From Ponticaulis sp. (GTDB lineage: Bacteria; Pseudomonadota; Alphaproteobacteria; Caulobacterales; Hyphomonadaceae), in NCBI GenBank assembly GCA_002699325.1, contig PABS01000015.1, forward strand, positions 1 to 12,189: a stretch of 12,189 nt of DNA, read 5' to 3'. A program made the translations under genes and the position numbers. The notes below the pieces were generated by a model. The model was not told the DNA's origin. It did not search any database and worked only from the letters and a program-made list of their open reading frames with translations. Shown here one piece after another: positions 7,167 through 12,189 of this stretch (the stretch's first letter is position 1; each line of letters starts with the position of its first letter).

Positions 7167-9001
7167 TTGAGCTGCAGCTCTGCAAGGCGCGCATAGGTGC
7201 CGCCTTGGACCATCAGCTCCTCATGTCGGCCCGTCTCCACGACGCGTCCATCCTCCATTACGATGATCTTGTCGGCATTGCGTACGGTAGACAGCCGGTG
7301 CGCAATGATCAGGGTCGTGCGGTCCTTGGAGAATTCGAGCAAAGCCTTCTGAACCCGTGCTTCACTATCAGCATCCAGCGCTGACGTAGCCTCGTCCAGG
7401 AGGAGGATTGGCGCGTCTCGCAGGATCGCGCGGGCAAGCGCAATCCGTTGGCGCTGTCCGCCAGAAAGGTTGCGCCCCTGTTCACCGACCGGCGTTGCAA
7501 ATCCGCCGGGCAGCGACTGAACAAAATCAAACGCATCGGCGCGTACCGCAGCCTGATGAATTTCTTCAGTCTGGGCGGTCATCCGTCCCAATCGGATATT
7601 GGCTTCAATGGTATCGTCAAACAGCGCGGCGTCCTGAGCCACCAGCGCCATACTGGCCCGCAGCTCACCGCCAACAAGCCGCGTCACATCCTTGCCATCG
7701 ACCGACACAGTGCCAGACGCGGGATCATAGAGGCGGAGGAGAAGATTGAAGACGGTTGATTTTCCTGCACCGCTTGGCCCCACAATCGCAATGGTTTCGC
7801 CGGGCTCGGCAGAGAAACTGAGACCTTTCAGCGCCGGGCTGCCATCGGGGTAATGGAATTGCACGTCTTCAAAGCTGATGGCGCCCTTCACATCACCCAC
7901 CGGCAGGGCGTCAGGGTCATCCTTTACCGTGTCGGATGATTGCAGCACTTCGAACACCCGGTCTGCAGCGGCCCCGCCTTCCTGAGCCACGGCATTGAGC
8001 GTTCCCAGTGCCCGGATTTCTGGCGCAGCAATCCCGACCAGAACAATGATACTGAGGAAGTCACCAAGCGTTGCGCCGCCCTGCGACATGCGCCAGGCCG
8101 ACAACGCCAGAATACCGGCGACAGCCACACCACCGGTCACTTCGAGGATGGGGTCAACGCCAGCCTTATCGGCCAGGACCTTCAGATAAAGCTGCGCGCG
8201 TTGACGAAAACCAGCCTGCATACGCGCGCTCTGATAGTCCTCAAGTCCATAAGCCTTGACGACGCGGCCCGACTGAAAGCCCTCGGACAGAAGCGAAGTA
8301 ATCTCACCCACCTGCTGCTGTGCCTTCTTGGCCCGGCGACGGACGCTATTGCCGAGCGCAATCACCGGCCCAAAAGCGATCGGATAAGCGATCAGCAGAA
8401 CCAGCGTGAGCTGCCAGTCAATCACCAGCATGGAAATGATTGCGCCGATAACCGTGACAATGCCTTTGGTCAGGTTATTCGCAACGCGCAGACCCGCTTC
8501 CCGCATGGCGTTCGTGTCATTGATAAAACGGGAGACAAAATCCCCGGACGCCGCAGCCGTCAGTCGCGAATAATCACCGCGAGTCAGCCGGTCAAACTGG
8601 GCCTGCTGAACATCGACCAGTGAACGCTGCACGCCGATATTGTTGGAGAGGGTCATGGTATAGAGCGACCCTGCCCGTACAATCGCAGCAAAAACAATTG
8701 CCGCAGTGAGCGCGAAAATCAGGCCAACACCCGGCACGCCGAAACGGTTTACCAGACTCTCTGATGCCAGCGCCGACGGGTCCATCATGTATTGAAGCGT
8801 GTCGCCGACGAACTTGACCAGCACGCCTTGCGCCACGCCAGCAAGGCTGGTGACCACGGCTGCTATGGTGCCCCCGACATACCAGGGCCAGTGTCGTGCG
8901 AAGAACTGGCCGAACAGCCGGGCAAGACCGGCCCGGCCAGGACTACCAGGATCAGACGCTATGATGGGCTCCCGTTTCCGGGTCCAGTAGCTTGTGCGCA
9001 T
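7163..9001 (-). CDS. MsbA-like ABC exporter (fused permease and ATPase)
   Basis: This is a half-transporter expected to work as a homodimer in the inner membrane. The membrane domain (about residues 35-330, six predicted helices) is followed by a nucleotide-binding domain (375-610) with Walker A GPSGAGKST at 408-416, Q-loop Gln456, signature LSGGQ at 512-516, Walker B ILLLDE at 532-537 and the switch His568. Architecture and length fit the MsbA/lipid and drug exporter group. Known: MsbA flips lipid A-core; relatives export other lipids, peptides or drugs, so the substrate is inferred only from context. It follows DUF4170 and a CysQ-like gene, a context that in other alphaproteobacteria is linked to KDO/lipid A genes. 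The start is uncertain: ATG 9001 lies 50 nt inside DUF4170 and has no clear ribosome binding site. It is the last gene of its minus-strand run. Confidence 0.9.
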   Translation of the reverse strand: MRTSYWTRKREPIIASDPGSPGRAGLARLFGQFFARHWPWYVGGTIAAVVTSLAGVAQGVLVKFVGDTLQYMMDPSALASESLVNRFGVPGVGLIFALTAAIVFAAIVRAGSLYTMTLSNNIGVQRSLVDVQQAQFDRLTRGDYSRLTAAASGDFVSRFINDTNAMREAGLRVANNLTKGIVTVIGAIISMLVIDWQLTLVLLIAYPIAFGPVIALGNSVRRRAKKAQQQVGEITSLLSEGFQSGRVVKAYGLEDYQSARMQAGFRQRAQLYLKVLADKAGVDPILEVTGGVAVAGILALSAWRMSQGGATLGDFLSIIVLVGIAAPEIRALGTLNAVAQEGGAAADRVFEVLQSSDTVKDDPDALPVGDVKGAISFEDVQFHYPDGSPALKGLSFSAEPGETIAIVGPSGAGKSTVFNLLLRLYDPASGTVSVDGKDVTRLVGGELRASMALVAQDAALFDDTIEANIRLGRMTAQTEEIHQAAVRADAFDFVQSLPGGFATPVGEQGRNLSGGQRQRIALARAILRDAPILLLDEATSALDADSEARVQKALLEFSKDRTTLIIAHRLSTVRNADKIIVMEDGRVVETGRHEELMVQGGTYARLAELQLN

Positions 9002-9206
9002 GGAGAATGAAATAGCGTGTCTCGGCGCTGTCTACTGTGCGCTGAGCCGCAGATTTCCATGCATCGTACGCCGCTTTATAGTTTGGAAATGCGCCAACAA
9101 AATCGATCTGGCTGAGGTCTTCGAACTCGACACCCGTCACGTTTTTCAATTCACCGCCGATCACCAGGTGAAGAAGCTGTTGTTGAGAGGCTACAGGATC
9201 GCTCAT
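8952..9206 (-). CDS. DUF4170 family protein
   Basis: This is a small 84-residue protein that I recognise as DUF4170, an alphaproteobacterial family of unknown function. Seen: QLLHLVIGGEL near the start, FVGAFPNYKAAYDAWKSAAQ in the middle, and RYFILHAHKLLDPE near the end, all hallmark blocks. There is no signal peptide or membrane segment, so it is probably cytoplasmic. The ATG at 9206 has GGAG at 9217-9220 (minus strand) with a 10-nt spacer. It sits 39 bp after the CysQ-like gene and overlaps the annotated start of the ABC exporter by 50 nt. The family is usually found next to a CysQ/inositol monophosphatase gene and lipopolysaccharide genes, which suggests but does not prove a role there. 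Confidence 0.88.
   Translation of the reverse strand: MSDPVASQQQLLHLVIGGELKNVTGVEFEDLSQIDFVGAFPNYKAAYDAWKSAAQRTVDSAETRYFILHAHKLLDPETGAHHSV
8969..8973 (-). promoter_or_regulatory. Shine-Dalgarno-like GGGAG inside the ABC exporter reading frame
   Basis: The minus strand reads GGGAG within the end of DUF4170 and the annotated start of the exporter. The next in-frame exporter codons are ATC at 8965-8963 and ATA at 8962-8960, with no ATG, GTG or TTG close by. Either this is a chance match or the exporter begins at a rare ATC or ATA codon around residue 13-14. Confidence 0.25.
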
Positions 9207-9245
9207 CGGGTATATCTCCAGGCAAGGTGTTTCAGCGCCGCAATA

Positions 9246-10064
9246 TCACGAGTCGTTGGGGTCAGGCACATCCAGATGCCCCATCCGCGCAGTGATCTGA
9301 TCGTGTAACATCGGCGTCGCGGCAATCAAGCTCCGCTGTGCTGCAATCTCACGATTATAGCGGAAATTCTGGCCCATATGACAGCTGACTTTACCGCCCG
9401 CCTCGGTCACGAGGAGCGCCGCGGCGGCCACATCCCAGTCAAACTTATTGCGCAGAACCACAACCCCGTCCCATCGCCCGTCCGCGACCAGCGCCATGCG
9501 GTAGGCTGTCGAATTCGGATGCACATCGGGAAACCGCAGCTCAGGCCAGGGCTTTGGCCAGTTTTCTGGCGCAAACATACGCGGGTCTGCGATCATACGG
9601 CTACCAGCCAGTCCAGCTCGCTGACTGACCTTGATATCTACGCCATTGCGGCGCGCACCCTGCCCCACAATCGCGCTATAAAGCTCATTGAAGACCGGCG
9701 CATACAGGACTGATGCAATCGGCTGGCCCGCTTCCAGAATCGCCAGCGCCACGCAGAAATGCGGCTGGCCGTTCATGAAGGCACGTGTGCCATCAATCGG
9801 GTCGACGATGAAGATACGGTCCGCCGAAAGCCTGGCAGGCGTGTCGGCCGTCTCTTCAGACAGCCAGCCATAATCGGGACGAGCCGAGCGGAGTTTCTCT
9901 TCCAGAAAGTTATTCACCTGGATGTCGGCTTCGGTGACCGGATGATCCGGCTCCTTGTCCCAGGTTTTGACGTCACTTTCAAAGTACGTCATGGCGATTG
10001 CGCCGGCTTCCTTGGCTGCCTCTTTCAATAGTCTAAGGTCAGCCCGGAAGTCAGCGTCCTGCAA
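9246..10064 (-). CDS. CysQ-like / inositol monophosphatase family phosphatase
   Basis: This is a 272-residue Mg-dependent, lithium-sensitive type phosphatase. Seen: KEPDHPVTEAD at about 37-47, WLSEET at 67-72 with metal-binding glutamate, DPIDGTRAF at 88-96 with the two metal-binding aspartates, and WDVAAAALLVTEAGG at 210-224. These are the standard inositol monophosphatase-family motifs. Known for the family: members dephosphorylate inositol phosphates, 3'-phosphoadenosine 5'-phosphate (CysQ, sulfate assimilation) or fructose 1,6-bisphosphate; motifs alone do not separate these. The alphaproteobacterial gene in this neighbourhood is usually annotated as a CysQ-like 3'(2'),5'-bisphosphate nucleotidase. 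The start is a TTG at 10064, overlapping pmbA by 14 nt, with GAGGGG seven bases before it. The next in-frame ATG, at residue 25, would cut into the first helix. Confidence 0.88.
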   Translation of the reverse strand: MQDADFRADLRLLKEAAKEAGAIAMTYFESDVKTWDKEPDHPVTEADIQVNNFLEEKLRSARPDYGWLSEETADTPARLSADRIFIVDPIDGTRAFMNGQPHFCVALAILEAGQPIASVLYAPVFNELYSAIVGQGARRNGVDIKVSQRAGLAGSRMIADPRMFAPENWPKPWPELRFPDVHPNSTAYRMALVADGRWDGVVVLRNKFDWDVAAAALLVTEAGGKVSCHMGQNFRYNREIAAQRSLIAATPMLHDQITARMGHLDVPDPNDS

Positions 10065-11391
10065 TCGTCATCCCCTCAATCATCAGACTTGGCACATTTG
10101 TCCGGCCGCGCATTTCCAGATCACTTGCCGGAACAAGACGGGCAAACATCTCGATCAGATTGTCCGCCACGGTAATCTCGGAGACGGGTACGCGATTGCC
10201 TTCTCCGTCATGCCAGAAGCCTGACACGCCGACAGAATAATCGCCAGTGTTCGGATTGATACTCGGACCGAACATTTCCGTGATCTGCAAGGCTTTCCCT
10301 GCTGCACTGATCAGCGCTTCAGGCGTTTCAGCGCCTGCTGGCAAGGTGAGGTTCGACGTTGAGATACCCGGCGGATCACCAAATCCCGGTGACGCAAACC
10401 CGTTTGGCTTGAGCCCCAGCTGACGGGCGGACGGCCCGTTAAGGAGCCATTGGGTCAGCACACCGTCTTCAACGATCTTCGTGTCCTGAACCGCCCGGCC
10501 TTCTCCATCAAATCCGCGGCTGCCAAGGCCGTAATCGAGGAAAGGCTCGTCAATCAGGTTAATCCCGCTTCGGAAAACCTGCTGGCCGAGCTTGTCTTTC
10601 AGAAAGCTCGTTCCCCTCGCAATCGCACTGCCGGAAATCGCGCTGATGAAAGCACCAATCAGGCCAGACGAGACGCGTCGATCAAAGATCACCGCAGCCT
10701 TCTGGCTGGATAGTTTTTCCGCGCCAAGACGCGCGACAGCACGTTCACCAGCTTCCCGGCCGATAGCTTCTGGGAGCGGCCGGTCAGCGCGGCGTCGGCT
10801 GGTCCAGGCATCATAATCGCGTTCCATCACACCATCGCGCTCGGCAATGGCAGACAGTCCCACCCCTGAAAGCGAAGCACGCTTGTGCGCACGAAACCCG
10901 TTGGACGCGGCAAGCCAGACTTCGCTGGCAGACCAGCTGGATCCGGCCCCCGGCACATCCTTGACGCCAGGTATGGCCCGCGCGGCCGCTTCCGCCTGAA
11001 GCGCTTCGACTTCCAGCACCTCAGGCTCAACCGGATCATCACCCCAGAAGTTCAGCTCCCGGTCATCCGGGCTCAGCTCTTCGGGTGTTGCGATGCCCGC
11101 ATATTTGTCCTCGGGTGCAATCTTGGCCATTTTCACACAGCGCTCGATCATGGCGTCCAGGCCTTCAGAGCTCAGATCAGAACCGGATACATGCGCCTGC
11201 CTCTGCCCGACGAAACACCGAAGCGCGACGCCCATGGAATCATCGCGCTCAATGGTTTCGAGCTGGCCATTGCGGACCGAAACATCGACCCCCGTTGAGC
11301 GGTCAATTGCGCCATCAGCGTCGGTTGCGCCAGCGGCGCGTGCTTTCTCGATCACCTGATCGAGGATCTGCCCATAATCTGTGTCTGTCAT
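10051..11391 (-). CDS. pmbA: TldE/PmbA family protein (metalloprotease partner subunit)
   Basis: PmbA (TldE) pairs with TldD to form a cytoplasmic zinc protease that processes modified peptides such as microcin B17 and degrades unfolded peptides. The 446-residue length equals that of typical PmbA (E. coli 450). Seen: the N-terminal block VSVRNGQLETIERDDSMGVALR at about 37-58 (written here in part: RNGQLETIERDD), FDRRVSSGLIG at 236-246, YGLGSRGFDGEG at 287-298, LNGPSARQLGL at 317-327, and FGPSINPNTGDYSVGVSGFW at 374-393. The HExxxH zinc motif of TldD is absent, as expected for the non-catalytic partner. tldD is not in this window, so the partner must be encoded elsewhere. The ATG 11391 has a weak ribosome binding site. 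It lies first in a tight run with the CysQ-like gene and DUF4170, and 63 bp after the small membrane protein. Confidence 0.94.
   Translation of the reverse strand: MTDTDYGQILDQVIEKARAAGATDADGAIDRSTGVDVSVRNGQLETIERDDSMGVALRCFVGQRQAHVSGSDLSSEGLDAMIERCVKMAKIAPEDKYAGIATPEELSPDDRELNFWGDDPVEPEVLEVEALQAEAAARAIPGVKDVPGAGSSWSASEVWLAASNGFRAHKRASLSGVGLSAIAERDGVMERDYDAWTSRRRADRPLPEAIGREAGERAVARLGAEKLSSQKAAVIFDRRVSSGLIGAFISAISGSAIARGTSFLKDKLGQQVFRSGINLIDEPFLDYGLGSRGFDGEGRAVQDTKIVEDGVLTQWLLNGPSARQLGLKPNGFASPGFGDPPGISTSNLTLPAGAETPEALISAAGKALQITEMFGPSINPNTGDYSVGVSGFWHDGEGNRVPVSEITVADNLIEMFARLVPASDLEMRGRTNVPSLMIEGMTIAGR
10072..10077 (-). promoter_or_regulatory. Ribosome binding site deciding the TTG start of the CysQ-like gene
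   Basis: GAGGGG on the minus strand lies within the last codons of pmbA and is followed by seven bases and the TTG at 10064. The match and spacing are near ideal, which supports the non-ATG start and translational coupling to pmbA. Confidence 0.7.
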
Positions 11392-11454
11392 CGCGCCGTG
11401 ATGTACCCACTCAACTCAAATTGCAACTCGCAGCGCTCAATACGCCTGCTATTC

Positions 11455-11736
11455 CTAGTCTTCCTCGTGAACCTGCTCGAGAAGCCGGAGGATATCATTC
11501 GTATCATCCCGAATATCGAGCATGGTGATGATCAGGCCAGCAGCGAGCGTTGCGATAACCCAGCCAAGAAACAGTCCGAAAGCCGCCGAGACCCAGCGGT
11601 TCAGAAACACATCCCAGTTAAAAATGTCGGCGAATTCATCGCCGCTGATAAAGCCAACTGTGCCCGCATAAAGAATGAAGGCCGGATAGACCAGGTAAAC
11701 CATCAGCCGGAAGCTGTTGATGACAAAGAATTTCAT
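11455..11736 (-). CDS. Small two-helix membrane protein, function unknown
   Basis: I do not recognise this 93-residue protein as a named family. Two hydrophobic segments are visible at about 9-30 and 50-73, joined by a mostly polar loop with acidic residues (SGDEFADIFNWD). The C-terminal tail (about 75-93) is acidic and could form a short amphipathic helix. By the positive-inside rule the orientation is not clear. The ATG at 11736 has a good ribosome binding site, GGGAG at 11743-11747 (minus strand), six bases upstream, which argues that it is a real gene. It lies 73 bp after the phosphatase gene and 63 bp before pmbA. Codon use looks like the neighbours; no sign of transfer. Confidence 0.72.
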   Translation of the reverse strand: MKFFVINSFRLMVYLVYPAFILYAGTVGFISGDEFADIFNWDVFLNRWVSAAFGLFLGWVIATLAAGLIITMLDIRDDTNDILRLLEQVHEED

Positions 11737-11809
11737 ACTGCTCTCCCATCGAACCCCGTCAGAGCCTAGCCAGTTGTGGTCTGGCCAACAATCGTACGAT
11801 TCGGAATAA
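11737..11809. promoter_or_regulatory. Intergenic region with two short inverted repeats
   Basis: Between the phosphatase stop and the small membrane protein lie a perfect 12-bp palindrome AATCGTACGATT (11790-11801) and a 5-bp stem GCCAG/CTGGC with a 7-base loop (11769-11785). No T-run follows either in the minus direction, so a rho-independent terminator is unlikely. A GATTC (GANTC) site overlaps the palindrome edge. The region may hold an operator or promoter for the downstream minus-strand run. Confidence 0.3.
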
Positions 11810-12189
11810 TTATTCGCGGCGTAAAAGCTGATCTATGCGGAATTTTGCGCCGCCGCTCGCCAGAAACTCATCTTTGATGGCCTGCCGGTCATAATGTTCA
11901 CGCACCCAGTCCAGAAACGAAATGGGTGATTTGCGATTGAACTCGGCATAGGCGTCGAAAACTGCATCCAGAACACCAGTTTTGCCATGGCGGATGTGCA
12001 GATAATCAAATGACAGCTGTTTCTGCGCCTCTTCAATCGACACGCCTTCGCGCAACAGCTTGTAGAGCACCGCCATGATTCCAGCCCGGTCTGCGCCGGA
12101 CTTACAGTGCATCAGTGCCGGATATTCGATAGAACGGAACAGCTCGTCCGCCTCCAGAATGCGATCTTTGGTCGGCGTATCGCGAGAGA
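11810..12189 (-). CDS. Protein tyrosine / dual-specificity phosphatase-like protein, 5' end missing
   Basis: The reading frame stays open to the window edge, so the N-terminus is outside; about 126 C-terminal residues are visible. The phosphate-binding loop is CKSGADR (Cys codon 12106-12104, Arg codon 12088-12086), which fits the CX5R signature of cysteine-based phosphatases with the catalytic Cys and Arg intact. Before it, RILEADELFRSIEYPALMH resembles the strand-helix leading into the loop in bacterial dual-specificity phosphatases. After it come helices ending in SFLDWVREHYD. The ATG at 12112 lies immediately before the catalytic Cys and cannot be the true start. Substrate and role cannot be read: family members act on phosphotyrosine, phosphoinositides or other phosphoesters. 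It ends with TAA, 73 bp before the next gene on the same strand. Confidence 0.82.
   Translation of the reverse strand, partial: SRDTPTKDRILEADELFRSIEYPALMHCKSGADRAGIMAVLYKLLREGVSIEEAQKQLSFDYLHIRHGKTGVLDAVFDAYAEFNRKSPISFLDWVREHYDRQAIKDEFLASGGAKFRIDQLLRRE

Noticed and set aside
7940..8623. A 227-codon open frame on the + strand opposite the ABC exporter
   Set aside because: It lies wholly within the exporter gene, whose protein has every ABC motif. The antisense product is low in hydrophobic blocks, has no known motif and no convincing ribosome site; GC-rich genes commonly leave such open shadows.
11769..11785. GCCAG/CTGGC hairpin as a terminator for the phosphatase gene
   Set aside because: It has a five-pair stem with a seven-base loop and no following T-run in the minus direction; too weak to call.
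1..12189. Mobile element, CRISPR array, toxin-antitoxin or defence island
   Set aside because: I saw no transposase, integrase, direct-repeat array, tRNA-linked junction or abrupt change in codon character; the genes are housekeeping or typical alphaproteobacterial families.

Overview
The window looks like an ordinary, gene-dense chromosomal stretch of an alphaproteobacterium. It is GC-rich (my impression is high 50s to about 60 percent, not counted) and protein-coding throughout. The pmbA/TldE - CysQ-like phosphatase - DUF4170 - ABC exporter string and the divergent rsmE/ubiA pair are arrangements I associate with Alphaproteobacteria. The overall flavour suggests Hyphomonadaceae or a related marine group, but that is inference, because no rRNA or other decisive marker is present. 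I see no tRNA, rRNA, insertion sequence, prophage, CRISPR array or convincing rho-independent terminator.

Layout, left to right. (1) Positions 2-1154, + strand: the 3' part of carA (glutamine-hydrolysing subunit of carbamoyl-phosphate synthase), then a thiopurine methyltransferase-family gene (tpm). (2) Positions 1155-1937, - strand: rsmE, a 16S rRNA uridine methyltransferase, meeting tpm tail to tail with no gap and diverging from ubiA. (3) Positions 2028-4887, + strand: ubiA (ubiquinone biosynthesis), a membrane-anchored extracytoplasmic DUF3298-type protein, and a membrane fatty-acid desaturase. (4) Positions 4889-6319, - strand: pyk (pyruvate kinase), 1 bp from the desaturase stop. (5) Positions 6477-7166, + strand: a DsbA/FrnE-type thiol oxidoreductase, divergent from pyk. 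(6) Positions 7163-12189, - strand: six genes in one direction. In transcription order they are a protein tyrosine phosphatase-like gene (5' end outside the window), a 93-residue membrane protein, pmbA, a CysQ/inositol monophosphatase-family gene, a DUF4170 gene and an MsbA-like ABC exporter.

The last four genes of the minus-strand group overlap or nearly touch and probably form an operon. Their best guess at a shared theme is envelope lipid or lipopolysaccharide supply, by analogy with alphaproteobacterial neighbourhoods where CysQ-like and DUF4170 genes sit beside KDO transferase genes. Those KDO and lipid A genes are not in this window. ubiA and the desaturase also act at the inner membrane.

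No previously undescribed system is evident. The most useful second-look items are the extreme compaction (three convergent pairs whose stop codons touch or overlap), the ambiguous start of the ABC exporter inside DUF4170, the uncharacterised DUF3298 and DUF4170 proteins, a Gln-to-His change in a conserved pyruvate kinase motif, and a possible LacI-type operator between pyk and the DsbA-family gene.
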